Notes: generated by a model from the sequence alone, not told the origin. A stretch of DNA of 64,000 nt from Glebionis coronaria (GCA_025667525.1 CM046875.1:206332271-206396270), one strand, 5' to 3'; shown: positions 1 through 12,003, numbered from the stretch's first letter. A program made the numbers and translations.

Positions 1-2170
1 TTTCCCGATGGAAAATCAAGCTGAATGTATTCGGGAGCCTGAACATTACTGTACATAATTATGAATCGTAGCATGGTGTGTTGTTCATAATACATAATTA
101 GGATAAAATTCATCTCGTGTCTGTCCGAGGAAATGCGTTAGCAGCTTGGATCTCATCATTAAGCTGAAGGAAAACCTACGTATACGTGGGAATACGAAAG
201 GCGTCCTTCATGGTCATGAATATATGAAATATGGTGAAAGAAATGAAAGTGACATCGGCAACGTGACAGTTCTCACTGATGCGCCGGTAATGGTATTGAA
301 ATTCTTGTGGCCTGATTAATACATGGCACAACAAAATGGATAAACCCTTGGAGGGTACCCTGAATTTCTTAGAAATGTTCCATCGTTGGACGTGAGTCAT
401 GTGTCTTGACTCGTGTCTTGGAACTATAAGCATGACATATGTCTTGACATGTGTCTTCAAGAAGTATACGTGAGACATGTGTCTTGACTGATGTCTTGAC
501 GTGTGTCACGAGAGGTAAAACAATAGAGCTACAATATTAGGTTGTTATGCCAGACTTGGCGGATCGGTTGGACTACTGATCCTTTGTATGTCTGATCACG
601 TCCGCGGCCGGAGCCTCGGTTGCGATTTCTAGGATAGTTTCTGTCATAGTAGTGGTTACTAACGTCATGTCTGTCAGTTCCATGACGGTCATTCTCATGA
701 CCGTGATTCATGTAACTATTCAGCTGAGTGGCCGGCTGGTACCGGTTTGCACTCATATGGCTGAAATGACAGTCGAATGACGTGTGACATGTAACTAAGA
801 ATTAGGGATGATTGATGGAAATTTTTTGATGGTGAAGCATCTTCTCGTCCAATTGCTTACTCCGACGCCTTTGTCTTCGTCTAGTAGGATCTCTAGGTTG
901 TGAACAACATCAGCATCTCGTAGCGTCTCCGAACGTCAGCAGCATCAACCTTTAGTAACATCTCCCAGTTATGAGCGGCATCAGCAATCTTGTAGAATAT
1001 CAACAATTAAAAATACGCCTGAGGTGATTCAGAATCGACTAGTGAATACTCGTGAAGTATTGCAAGTGAAATACACATGGATTAAGGTACGTGTAATACA
1101 CATGAAATACGGTATGTGGAGTACACGTGGAATGCACATGAAATGATCGGTATGGGGTCGATCATTTATCATGATTTAAGGAAAGTATATCGGTTAAACG
1201 GTTAGGAAAACCATCATGATAACCTGGCAGTATTAGCATAGACAGCATTCTGGTTGTAATGGAAACGTTAAAGTGTGGTTACACAAAATTCAACGATGAT
1301 TTGCCTGACAGCATGATCAATGAAAACCAACCATGACTATCATGTAAGCATGATTCAATGAAATCTAACAATGTATTGCAGGACAACGTAAATAACAAAA
1401 GAGGCGTAAAACATAATCAACATGAAGACGGAATTATCATGAAGAAACATGAAACCATCTATCACGAAGAAGTGTATAACATAATCAGCATGAAACTGAA
1501 GTTAACCATGACAGTATGAAAACATACTTGACATAAAAACATAATAACTTATGAGGGGACATGAAAAAAAAATTTATGCCAATTTAAATCATGAGAAAAA
1601 TTTTATGCATGAAAAACAGTGCATGAATGCGTAATGTAGTTTATAAAAACCTTTATATGTGCGAGGGGACACCTATGGGTCGGTCCCAAAACAAAAGACA
1701 TGGCGAGGGGACGCCTATGGGTCGGTCCCAAAATTAAAAGTTTTGATAAAAGCTCATGCGACTAAATAGGGCCAGTCCTGTACCAACCATTACTTAGTCA
1801 TAATCCCTGTAACAATGATGCATGAAACATAAATCAACGAAACTTATCTGTCAAAACTTATCAGAAAAAATTTTATGTGACTAATTATGAACTACTGGGA
1901 TTCAGTCCACATAGTCACAGTTCACGAGGAACATTATGCATGAAACAATGACATATAACTAAATATGAATGACGGTTGTCCATCCATATTAGTAAAACAA
2001 TATCGATGAAAACTTCTAGGTTAAAACCTCAAAGTGCTGAAAACGTCATGGTTAAAACAACAATGCGCTGAAAACATCAATACATGGAATAACAAACGTT
2101 GGCTTAGGAAGCTCCTGGTGACTACCCACTAGTCACAGGTCGAGTTTTAGAGCCTACAGGTCGAAGCCTT
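1..2170 (-). other. Internal region of element G, mostly noncoding
   Basis: No recognisable capsid, protease or polymerase. A 75-codon frame at 529-756 (minus) is rich in Arg, Asn, Gly and Tyr, like a retrotransposon nucleocapsid linker, but has no zinc knuckle; I treat it as a possible gag relic only. Small local repeats are present: GTGTCTTGAC-like words at 409-510, CACATGAAATAC-like words at 1070-1145, and a 31-bp direct repeat at 1661-1691 and 1703-1733 (core CCTATGGGTCGGTCCCAAAA). This fits a nonautonomous large derivative. Confidence 0.5.
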
Positions 2171-2183
2171 GGCTCTGATACCA
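2171..2183 (-). promoter_or_regulatory. Primer binding site of element G (initiator tRNA-Met type)
   Basis: On the minus strand the sequence is TGGTATCAGAGCC, the usual plant site complementary to the 3' end of initiator tRNA-Met. It starts four bases inside the LTR end, so it fixes both the LTR boundary and the element's orientation. Confidence 0.85.
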
Positions 2184-3410
2184 TAATTGTAACACCTCAT
2201 TTTGATAAATGGAATGTCACGTGAAAATATGGCGTGTCATCAAAGCATACAAGGATAAATGTCTAAAACATTACATGACCATAGGGATAACCGGAATCAA
2301 ACATCGGTTCCCAAACATAATCCCAAAACATAATAAAGCAAAAGAAATGAATGAAAGACTACACAAGCATAAATATATGAAGGCAAAAGGAAAAGAAGTC
2401 TCTAGCAGCTTCCATCCTATGCACGTCCTCCAAATGCTCGAGTCTTTCCTAGGGTACCTGCCGTTTTGGGACATGGAAAGGAAAGTAACGGCTGAGCAAA
2501 ACGCTCAGTGCACGGATATAGACATAGTATGAATGACTAAAACATAATAAAGAATTAATAGCAGCGGAAATGTATAACTCCTGGAAAACCTGGAACATGT
2601 TCATAAAACTGGTTCTATAGTTTGAAAAGCCTTATGTTTATCTTATGAAAACTGTTTAGCATATTTTACCATTAGCCAATATAGGTCATGAAAATCCACC
2701 GTGCATGAATACTTGGAGGGGTGACCTCATCATGCAAATTAGAGGGGCTGCCTCTAATTTAATATACTGGTTTTTGGGTAGGAGGGATCAGCTCCTTGTG
2801 AAGGATGCAAGGCACACACCACATTCACCATGAAATCCTGACTAAAAACATGTAACTAGGATGCACCCATACGCCCCACATGATAAATATAATATAAATG
2901 GCCAAAAGCTGAAGGGACGCCACGAGCAATCACTCCGCCGTGGTGAAGTCATAACATCAGTGCCTCTAATGTTATGGTTATGGTACCTCCATAAGTAGGT
3001 GAAACTGGTCATGCATGTATATGGCTATAGGTAACTTAATTAAACATAAGCAATCAAACATGTAACTTATACTACGGGAAAACAGTTGGCTACATACGGG
3101 GAATCCTAATAAGGAAAGAATGTCCATACTGAAAGGACGGGAATCCGTACCTTATGTCCAGTGAACGAAGAAGATGAACTGAGAGGAATCCTACTTCCGA
3201 ATCACTAGTGCTACATAAATACATACATGAATAAGTATTTGCTTACTAAATACGTAGCTGGTTTTTATGTCATGTCTTAGCTTATTTTATGTGTTCTTAT
3301 CATGTTTTACTGTTTTTAAGCCTTAAACCATGTTTATCTTATAATCCGTTTAATCTGATTAAGTATTTCTGGTATTTCATGTATTATTATACTTACTGTG
3401 TAATAATAAG

Positions 3411-3790
3411 TAACTTTCCAAAAATAGCAGGTTTCCTAAAATAGAAAGTTTCCAAAAATAGAAAGTTTTCAAAAATAGAAAGTTTCCAAAAATAGAAAGT
3501 TTCCAAAAATAGAAAGTTACCAAAAATATGAAGTTTCCAAAAATAGAAAGTTTCCAAAAATAGAAAGTTTCCAAAAATAGAAAGTTTCCAAAAATAGATT
3601 TACTGCTTATAATAGATAAGTTTCTAAAAATAGAAAGTTTCCATAAATAGATCAGCTGCCTTAATTAAATAAGTTTCCATAAATAGATTAGCTGCCTGAA
3701 ATAAATAAGTTTCTAAAAATAGAAGGTTTCCATAAATAGATTAGCTGCCTTATTTAATTAAGTTTCTAAAAATAGAAAGTTTCCATAATT
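3411..3790. repeat. 17-bp minisatellite in the LTR of element G
   Basis: The unit is close to AAAAATAGAAAGTTTCC, nearly perfect from 3411 to about 3600. It then turns into a longer compound unit in which the same core alternates with a block containing AGCTGCCT, up to about 3790. It creates a spurious Phe/Leu/Trp-rich frame on the minus strand. Confidence 0.85.
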
Positions 3791-4257
3791 AGAAATAAGC
3801 TGGTTAAATAAGCTAAGTATATAAGCCTAAGTGTTTTCATGATTATTTTCTAAGTCATATAATGTATAGTTTAATAATTATTCCATGTAATTAAGTTAAA
3901 CTATAGGTTAAAATATTTAATTAAAGTATAACATGTTTTTAATTAAATAAAGTTGAATACTTAGGTTAAAACATGTATTATTATATATTAATAATATAAC
4001 CTAAGTCATGTTAATTAATTAATTATATCCATGGTTTTAAAATAATTAATTAATTATAAGTCTTAAATATACAAATACTTAGGTAAATTAATTTCATGAT
4101 TATCAATAATTAAATAACCTAAGTCATGTTATTAAATTAATCATATCATTTTATTAATTTAATTTTTTTAACATAAGATCATAAACATAAAAAACTAAAC
4201 ATACACCATGAACTGGTTCTAAGCTAAAAACAATGAACCGGACATGAAATCCACACC

Positions 4258-4381
4258 GTACCCCGAACCAACTCGGGGTACCCCGTGTTTTACTGCTGCC
4301 GTGGGACCCACACGCACCAACCAAGACCGTATTGTCTTGGTGGTGGTCGGCTTCGCCAAACCGAAACCCCTTCGGGTTTGG
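4258..4381. other. Cluster of three hairpins in a GC-rich island of the G LTR
   Basis: Three inverted repeats follow one another. 4258-4281: arms GTACCCCGA and TCGGGGTAC, 6-nt loop. 4321-4340: arms CCAAGAC and GTCTTGG, 6-nt loop. 4356-4381: arms CCAAACC and GGTTTGG with inner GAA/TTC pairs. The surrounding LTR is strongly A/T-rich, so the island stands out. It lies downstream of the likely TATA motif and could fold in the 5' leader RNA. Confidence 0.6.
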
Positions 4382-5181
4382 TGCAGCCTGCGGCAAAAAA
4401 CAAACACCCCTTAAAACATACTTTTGATTTTATTTAACCCCAAATCATGTTAGATCCATGTTTAATTATTAGGTTTTTGTAAAAACATAACATGTTCTTG
4501 ATTTATAAAAAGATTAAATCAAAAGAAAAGATTAAAAAAAAGATTTACCGAATTCGTGGATCAAAAGGATGAAGAACAAACACGATCACCAAGCAAAATT
4601 CCAAGATCCAAGATCACAAACCACCTCCTTGTGGTGTTTTAGGGTGGCGGCACAAAGAGAAGAGAGAGGAGGGTTTTAGGGTTTTCTAAAATCTTCTGTA
4701 AAACTAAAAATGAGTAGTGTAAGAAAATATTTAACCCTTTTTAGTAAAAATTGATGGGATAAGCCCATCCTCCCTCCTAAATTTCGTGGTAATGGGGCCC
4801 ACAAGGGGTAACCCGAATGTTTTTCCGTGTCTAAAATATTGGTGTGATCTCGTGTGTTCTCGTGTTCGTGTTTTACGTGTTCTCGTTAAATAATTACCGT
4901 GACCTAATATAATTAATTACGCTCGTAATAAATATATATACGTAATTAATAATAGTTCGTGTTTTAATTACGTTCATGATTTCATGATCGCATGTTCGTG
5001 ATTAATTATTGTCAAATAATTATTACGTGCTCGTGCGTAGTAAATACTTATCGTGTTCTAACACATACGTAATACATAAAATCCTAACACGTAATCGTAA
5101 TCATGCTATATTAGGAAAGTTTAAATCTAGTACGTACGATCTTAAGGGTACTATTCATGGTAAAAGCATGCGGGTTTTACA

Positions 5182-7149
5182 GGGAGTAGACCTATTTAAA
5201 GGGCACTTGGTTCCTACGGTAGTGTCGGTGTTCCTAGTTAAAGGACACGCTTGTGTTTTGGTAGCCTTGGTACTCCTAGTTAAAGGGAACGCTTTCTTCG
5301 CTTTAGTGGGAGTGATCCTAGTCAAAGGGCACATATTTCCTACTATAGTGAAAGTTCTACCAGTGAGGCGCCACATCCAACCAACTTGGATTAACACTTT
5401 CCCAGTCGGTTTCCATTCTAATCCATTTTTCCGGGCATACATCTCATTTACATGGTCAATAAGGCAAGAATCATGATGACTAGAAAACATACATTCATTG
5501 CAATTACAACATTTCAAATTAGAATTCACAGTAGGCTTAGAACGCTGCACAACCACAGAGCCTTTAGGTTTAGCTACATGATTCTTTTTATTCAAAACAG
5601 AAATAACATTCCTAGGATGGGCTTCTACTTTCTTCTTCACTTGACTACTAGATGGGGGCAAGATGCTAATATTCTTCTTGTTTCTTTTAAGCTTAGATCT
5701 TTGAGCCTTAGTAGTGGTGATTACTCCTGTAGAAGGCAACACGGGAACATTAGAAGCTGTTTTGATTCTGCCCTATCTTTAGTGACCAATGTTTGAGAAG
5801 GTTTAGTCCTAGGGCCCTTATTAAATAGTGTGACGGCTATAAGGTTCCTTTTGATTGCACTAGAGGACGATGCTGAGACAGTGGCTGCGTTATCCACAAC
5901 ATTCTTACCTTTTATAGTACGAAGTGTTTCCTTTAAATCAGCCAAGACCAGATTCTTATCACAAATTTGTTCCCTCAAATCAGATATTTCCATCGACTTT
6001 CGATTCAATTGTTCAATCAATGATTGATTCTATGCAGTGGTATTAGCACATGCGGACTTTACTGAATCGAAGAGTCGTGTATCTTTCTATTTTAAGTTAT
6101 CAACTTTGGACAAAATCTTGGAAACTCGATGATCTAGATCAAGTTTAAAATTCTCAGCGGCCTCAAGTACGTTCACACAGTTAAGCTCCTTAGATTTCTC
6201 TATTTCTATCGGCAAAGATTGAGCAACTTTGTCACTTGGCTGACGCTGTTTTGATTGTAAATTCAATCGAAAATTCTTTTCAAAGTTTGCATCATCGATA
6301 TTAACACCTTCGAATGACGTTTCAAAGATTTCTTGAATAAATTGTTGCTTGCATTCAAGCGAAATACAGTGTGTTTGAATCTCATCAAAACGTTTTGAAA
6401 GCGAAGAATATGAATCTTGAAGCTTTAAAAATTCAGCGTCAGATTCGTGACAAGTACTATCTACCACATTATCCACAGATTCAACATTATGCACAATAGA
6501 ATCATTAACAACACTTTTATTCACGCAGACGGAAACGATATCATGAGACATCACTTGCTTCAGAAGCTGATCATTTTGGCACGAAACCCGTTCTATTTCA
6601 AGTAAATTGTTTTCATAAGCATCTTCCATTTCATTGAAATCACGTCTAACTTCTTCTATTTCCAAAAGCAAATTTTTGATCAAGATTACTAAGACAAGCT
6701 TTAACATTCTTTACAAACGGAACAATTTCGTCTCGAAACACAGCTCTAGTGTGCTCAAAGTTCCATTCACCTTCCGTTATGGCAGAGGCCGTCGTACGTT
6801 CCAAAATGACCTTGTCAAAATCGGCTAAGTGTTGGTGAACCGCATTTAAGTTAACGGACGCCTTACTTACCGGTGGAATTAAATTCGTTAAATCCGTTTT
6901 GACAAGTGTAGGAGACGTACTAGGAGGGTTTTCATTTGAAAAACTTTGGGGTACAAGAACTGTCAATTCAGCTAATTTCTTTTTTAAGCGAATGCGGGTC
7001 TTTTTAGACAATTGATCTTTGTTATATTGATCATAATCAATTGTATGGAATTTTGAAAGCATTTTAGAATGAGTTTCATCCGCAAGTGACTGTGTCTCCT
7101 CAGTACTACGAACAAAAGGTGCTTCTTTAGATTTGCCAATGATGGTCAT
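5182..7149 (-). pseudogene. Coiled-coil linker between gag and protease, element A
   Basis: Continuation of the element A polyprotein in three overlapping frames (about 6646-7149, 6087-6707 with 5721-6020, then 5182-5742), so at least two frameshifts. Most is charged heptad-like sequence rich in Glu, Lys and Leu. The last part has a Cys-rich stretch (CCNCNECMF), a GRTFTIVGN motif that I recall from Asteraceae copia polyproteins just before the protease, and an amplified CPLTR repeat. The chain is cut at 5182 by element G, so no protease or integrase is present here. Confidence 0.75.
5191..5346 (-). repeat. 42-bp in-frame minisatellite (CPLTR repeat) in element A
   Basis: The word CCTAGTTAAAGGGCAC and close variants start at 5191, 5233, 5275 and 5317, exactly 42 bp apart. 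Each unit encodes 14 residues with the core CPLTR(N/S/I)T. The period is a multiple of three, so the reading frame survives. As far as I remember, related elements have one such motif. Confidence 0.85.
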
Positions 7150-7266
7150 ATCATAAAGACCGGGAATATATTCCTGAGCTTGTTTTGCATAACCGGGATT
7201 AGGTGGTAAATCTTGAAGACGTTTAAGTTCGAATTCTTTAAATGATTTAGTTAAAAGATTAACCTT

Positions 7267-9483
7267 TTATGTGGAAGCGTATTGTTTTAAAAGTTGTTGT
7301 TCTTTGAATTTAAGAAGTTTCGTAGCATTAATTTCCGATTCAAACTTTTTAGACTCGAGAGTTTCGAAATCCATTTTAAGTTTCTGAAAATCATTGACAA
7401 CCGACTCTTTTGCTTTTAATTCATTGGAAAGATTAGCTTTTAATGATTCTATTTCTTTCAAGTGTTCAATCTTTTCAAAACGAAATTGGTCAAATTCAGA
7501 ACATGTTATTTTCTCTGCTTGAGGGACCATTTCAAGAGTTTTGACCTTTTCTTTATGCAACGCAAGCTCAGCAGTTAGGGTGGAATTCGTATCTATGGAT
7601 TGTCTGAGGGCCATATGCATTTGATCAAAAATATGTTTAGGCACCATGAGCAAATCATGTTGAGCATAAGATTCCATACCCGTCGTAGCATTTGGTTGAG
7701 GTTCACTCAAATGTGTAGGATTGGGTACCACAACATTTGAGTTACTAGTTCCCGAATGCTGTTCGAGGTTGTCATTTTCATGCCCAACTTGATGTTGGTT
7801 ATCATCAATAATATTATTAGATGTGGTTGGTACCTCACTGACGACATCAGAACCGTAGTGAGAGAGATTAGCAACGAGAGCAGCTTGGGCAGAGTGAATG
7901 TCATCACAATCCGAATCATATGCGTCAAGATCATCAGCTTGATAAGCTGCATTAGAAGTGGAAACGACTGCAATGCCTTCAGTATCTGCTGCCCCTGGGT
8001 CTGCAAGAAATGCTAACTCCTCTGAATCCAAAATCTTCCCCTTAGACTGAGCATCAACCAAATACATCTTCTCACGAAACCATGCATCATCCCTCCTCCT
8101 TTTCGGCTGAGTGCATTCCCTAGCCATATGACATTGTCCTCGGCAATTGTAGCAAGTCACAACCTTTTTAGGACCAATGGGGCTTCCATTTCCGTTAGCT
8201 TTAGAATTCAAAGCTTGAGCATTCACAGTCCTTGTAGGAGGTCCATATGAATTTTGCCTTCCCTGAATAGGTTGCACTGTTACTTGACCATCTTGAACAG
8301 TAGCTTGTTGTCGAGGATTTGAAGAGGTGCGGAGCTGATTGTTTGTTGGTGGAAATCATCTAGTTGCAACCAGTTTTGACAAGTAGGAAGTGAGATGGTT
8401 TAGTACATCAGCTGGCGTATCATTTGGAGTAAAGACCGGTGCTTGGATTGGTGGAAGTTCATTAGAGTAGAAAGCTTGTGCTTGTTGTGCTTCTATTGAA
8501 AAATATCCTCGCTGAGGAGTATAGCCCATTGGAGAAGTGTTGGCTTGTGATGGTGATGTCTGATATGGTGGTTGCTGTGGAAAAGATTGTTGATGAACAC
8601 TTTGTTGATATTCTTGCTGTGGCATCATTGGTGGTTGATAAGATGGTTGCTGTGGTTGCTGATAGGTGTGTGGTGGTGGCTGCTGCAAGTATGATGGTTG
8701 TTGATAAGTATAGGCCATGTTTTGTTGAGAAGCATACATGGCAAGTGGATCATGAACTTGAGGTGTAGAAAACCGAGCCTCAATCACATGGCATTCGTGT
8801 TGTTGAAGAAAATCTTGAAGTTGATCCACATTGGTGTTATGCAAGTCCTTAGCCAATTTAACATCCGTCGCGTATTTTTTCCATTCTGGAGGAAGAGTGT
8901 TCAAATACTTGGTATTCAACTGAAAGGTAGGAATTGCCATGCCATAGATATTGAGCTCATTCAACAATAGGGTAAATCTCAGATAGTAGTCATTGAGAGT
9001 CTCCCCTGGCACATAGGCAAACTTATCAAAAGTATCATAAAGCTTACACTCTCGTTCTTGTTTAGTTAACGAGGTGACTTGCATTAGAACACGAATTATA
9101 TCCCATAACTCTTTGGAAACTTTATGTTTGTTGACGAGTTTGTAGACATCTGGAGGAAGGGCTTGGAGAATGATATTTGTAGCATACTTATCACATTTGT
9201 CTTGAATCTTCATATCTCCAGTCAATTCACCCGTTGTGCTAGGACAAGTAGTTGTACCTTCTGTCACTGTACCATAATCTAATGGTCCATTGAGCACCGA
9301 TGCCCAAATTATATGTCCATTCTCCTTGTTCAACATATAAAGTTCCATTCGGGAAGCCCATTCCTCATACATAGTCTTCACGAACATTGGTGGACGATTA
9401 TCCGTACCCGAGAGGATGGACTTTTCCGTAAGAGATGTGTACTCCATTTCAATAAGTGAAGATTTACAAAGTTGATCGATCAA
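7267..9483 (-). pseudogene. gag: Copia gag (capsid plus nucleocapsid and coiled coil), element A
   Basis: Structural polyprotein that would form the virus-like particle. The first part (8356-9483) starts MIDQLCKSS and has the copia capsid fold: a TNIILQALPPDVY segment, a TSLTKQERECKLYD segment, then a Gln/Pro/Tyr-rich tail. After a single in-frame TGA (8356-8358) the same frame continues from about 8355 with a CX2CX4HX4C zinc knuckle (CYNCRGQCHMAREC, near 8110-8155), an acidic Asp/Ser-rich part and a Leu/Lys/Glu-rich coiled coil ending at a stop (7267). Apart from these stops the frame is well preserved. Identity as copia gag is secure. Confidence 0.85.
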
Positions 9484-10248
9484 TGAAAGAAAGTAAATGT
9501 GTTTGTTGTTGTTTGTAGAAGCCGAGAAATAATGTTAAAATCCCCTAAATTATGTTCTCGATAAACCAAAAATTCCAAGATGAAATTGCACACTTCAAAA
9601 ACACGTTTTTGAAAATTCTTGGAATACTTGTTGCCCTATCGCAATGCCTAAAAGGAATGCTGTCGCAATGTCCAATCGCAATAAATCCTATCGCAATAAT
9701 CCAATCGCAATAAATCCTATCGCAATGTTCCAATCGCAATAAGTCCTATCGCAATGTTCCAATCGCAATAAGTCCTATCGCAATATCCGATCGCAATAAT
9801 CCAATCGTAATACCCTGTCAGAATATCCTGTCGCAAAACCCTGTCACAATATGGATCGCAATAACAAGAACTCCAATCGCAATCCAATCGCAATAACAGA
9901 AAACACTCCAATCGCAATCCTAATCGCAATGTGGATCGCAATGTCTAAACCCTAGATATTGCGATGGAGAGGTTGTCGCAATGGTACAAACAATGGACTC
10001 TTTTTACCATTTTTCTCGGACAAAACACACCAAATTCGAGATTTTAAGCCTCAAATTGATCCAAACACCCAAAAATTTTGTGTTTTTAACCAAAGTAACA
10101 ATACCAAATCACTACCACAACTATGTAGATGATTTGTATCAAGATCAAACCATAAAAAACATACAAAAAATTTTGGACGTGTGGCTATATTGATCAAAAG
10201 GCTACAAAAATCAAGAACAAGAACACATAGACAATACAATCATCCCAT
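9484..10248 (-). other. 5' leader of element A
   Basis: Untranslated stretch between primer site and gag start. It holds the TCGCAAT array (9637-9983) and otherwise A/T-rich sequence. No ORF with recognisable features. Confidence 0.6.
9637..9983. repeat. TCGCAAT repeat array in the 5' leader of element A
   Basis: The word ATCGCAAT (ATTGCGAT on the sense strand) occurs more than 20 times in about 350 bp, with spacers such as CCA, AAGTCCT and GTT. Local units of roughly 13-27 bp are visible but imperfect. It lies between the primer site and the gag start at 9483, in the untranslated leader where packaging signals are expected. Frames through it are spurious. Confidence 0.85.
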
Positions 10249-10262
10249 GGCTCTTGATACCA
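10249..10262 (-). promoter_or_regulatory. Primer binding site of element A (tRNA-Met type, one-base variant)
   Basis: Minus-strand TGGTATCAAGAGCC beside the LTR end. Compared with the usual TGGTATCAGAGCC it has one extra A, a variant I recall from plant copia elements. Confidence 0.8.
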
Positions 10263-10264
10263 TT

Positions 10265-10597
10265 TGTAGGATATGTAAATCTTGCTTATGTTTTAGAGGG
10301 AGAAAGAGATAGAGAGATGGTGAGAACACACACACATAGAGAAAGAAAGTGAAAGAAAAAAAACACTTTTCAACTATGTGTAAAATGAATAACCACACTC
10401 CCTCTCCATCTAAGGAGAGGGTTTATATACCGAAGCCCTTGTCATGGGCTTGGTCTTACATTTGGGCCGACCTACACATGTTGTAGGCTAGGCTTGGGCT
10501 TTTTTGTTAAATAACGATGTCTAGACTACGAGCTACTACTTAGTATATTGTCGGAGTGACCGAATCTTGCTAAATACGTAAAAACATATTTCCAACA
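10265..10597 (-). repeat. 5' LTR of copia element A (333 bp)
   Basis: On the minus strand it begins TGTTGGAAATATG and ends just before the primer site, with TG...CA ends. Its U3 start and TATA region are clearly similar to the 3' LTR of element B (54164-54483). The right edge matches the point where the F RNase H frame is broken. Confidence 0.8.
10421..10431 (-). promoter_or_regulatory. TATA box of the element A LTR
   Basis: Minus-strand GGTATATAAAC about 170 bp inside the LTR, the normal place for a copia promoter. Transcription should run toward the gag gene (decreasing coordinates). Confidence 0.65.
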
Positions 10598-11941
10598 TAG
10601 GAGGAGAATCCACCGGAGCAATCTCGGCTTAGCGTCTTGCTTATTAAAAAGATATTAATAGCCGAGTGATCCGTATACACTACACTTTTAGTTAAGATGA
10701 GATAAGGTCGAAATTTTTCGAAAGCATATACTACGGCTAATAATTCTTTCTCCGTAGTAGTATACTTAATTTAAGCTTCGGTCATCGTCTTACTAGCGTA
10801 GTGTATAGGCAAAAAGTGTCGATTATAATGTTGGCCTAAGACCACACCTATCGCATAATCACTAGCATCACACATAATTTCAAACGACAAGTCCCAATCC
10901 GGCGCAACTAAAATTGGTGCTTCGGTTAATTTTCTCTTTAAAATCTCGAAAACACGAATACAATCTTCGTCAAAGATGAATGGAGCGTCCTTCTCAAGAA
11001 GATGCGTCATCGGTCGATCAATATTTGAGAAGACTTAAATAAAACGTCGATAAAACCGGTGTGACCAAGGAAAATCCTAACTCCTTTAACGGTTGTGGGA
11101 TGAGTATGTTTTCCAATAACGTCGACTTTAGCACGATCTACTTCAATTCCCGCTTTCGATATCTTATGACCCAATACGATACCTTCTTTACACATAAAAT
11201 GACATTTTTCCCAATTAAGCACGAGGTTCGTTTCTTCACAACGCTTCAACATCTTTTCCAAATTATCGAGACACAAGGTAAACGATTCACCAAAAACCGA
11301 AAATCATCCATAAATACCACCATCGTCTTTTCGATCATATCGTGAAAAATTGTCATCATACACCGTTGAAAGGTCCCCGGTGCATTACAAAGTCCGAAAG
11401 GAATTCTACGATAACCGAACGTCCCATAAGGGCATGTAAACGTCGTTTTCTCTTGATCTCGAGAATCGATGGGGATTTGGAAATAATCGGAGAATCCGTC
11501 AAGAAAGCTATAATACTCGTTTCCCGCTAAGCGCTCCAACATTTGATCCATAAAAAGTAAAGGGAAATGGTCCTTTGGAGTTGCATCATTTAATTTATGA
11601 TAATCGATACACACTCGCCATCCGGTTACGAGCCGAGCTGAAATTAACTCGTTGTCTTAGTTGGTGACAACGGTCATTCCTCCTTTTTTTGGAACGCAAT
11701 GGATAGGACTCACCCACGGGCTATCGGAGATAGGATAAATCATTCCGGCGTCAAGAAGTTTAATAACCTCTTTTTTGATAACGTCGTGAATTTTCGGGTT
11801 AACCCTTTTTTGATTTTGAATTGAGGGTTTGTAGTCTTCCTCCATTAAGATTTTATGAGTACAAAATCTTGGGTCGATACCCTTAATGTTGGAAATTTTC
11901 CACGCAATTGCCCGTTTATAACTTTTAAGGACTTTTAACAA
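10598..11941 (-). pseudogene. pol: Gypsy reverse transcriptase and RNase H, element F
   Basis: Five overlapping frames together give an Athila-type RT: ISDSPWVSPIHCVPKKGG (near 11685-11740), a VCIDYHKLND block, FLDGFSDYFQIPI, the catalytic-box variant FMDDF (YVDD equivalent, near 11300), KCHFMCKEGIVLGHKIS, and RNase H motifs APILVAPDWDLSFEIMCDAS and YTTTEKELLAVVYAFEKF. At least four frameshifts and several stops make it dead. RNase H breaks off after RWILLL at 10598, where the LTR of copia A begins. Confidence 0.85.
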
Positions 11942-12003
11942 AGCAATCTTTTCATCCGCCGAAAGATTTTTCGAAATAATTACCGGAAGCTTATCGTCAC
12001 CTT

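Larger units (their letters stand above)
1..5181 (-). mobile_element. Element G: 5' part of a Ty3/gypsy-like LTR element, runs off left edge
   Basis: Seen: a long terminal repeat (2188-5181) is followed on the minus strand by a tRNA-Met-type primer site (2171-2183) and then by more than 2 kb of internal sequence reaching the window edge. The LTR starts TGTAAAACCCG and ends GGTGTTACA on the minus strand, so it has TG...CA ends. The start matches that of element H, which suggests a chromovirus (Tekay/Del)-type family. The element interrupts the coding linker of copia element A at 5182. The internal part has no convincing gag, so this is probably a large retrotransposon derivative. The second LTR and second target duplication are outside the window. 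Confidence 0.75.
2188..5181 (-). repeat. 5' LTR of element G (about 2,994 bp)
   Basis: The right boundary is set by the break in the copia A reading frame after 5182 and by the TG end; the left boundary by the CA end four bases from the primer site. A/T-rich overall, with a 17-bp repeat block (3411-3790) and a GC-rich hairpin block (4258-4381). A weak TATA-like motif (TTAAATATTTTC on the minus strand) lies near 4718-4732. There is no partner LTR in the window to confirm the ends. Short ORFs inside it look accidental. Confidence 0.7.
5182..10597 (-). mobile_element. Element A: 5' half of a Ty1/copia element, interrupted by G
   Basis: Reading on the minus strand: 5' LTR (10265-10597), primer site, repeat-rich leader, decayed gag, then a long coiled-coil linker cut off by element G at 5182. 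Protease, integrase and RT would lie beyond the left edge. The right end is inserted in the RNase H of gypsy element F, whose reading frame stops exactly at 10598. LTR ends and TATA region resemble the 3' LTR of element B, so A and B belong to one lineage. Confidence 0.85.

Noticed and set aside
2209..2532. 107-codon plus-strand ORF
   Set aside because: Lies inside the LTR of element G, antisense to it, low complexity and no recognisable motif.
3411..3600. CRISPR-like direct repeats
   Set aside because: Units are contiguous with no unique spacers, and the sequence is a plant LTR; the same holds for 60781-61434.
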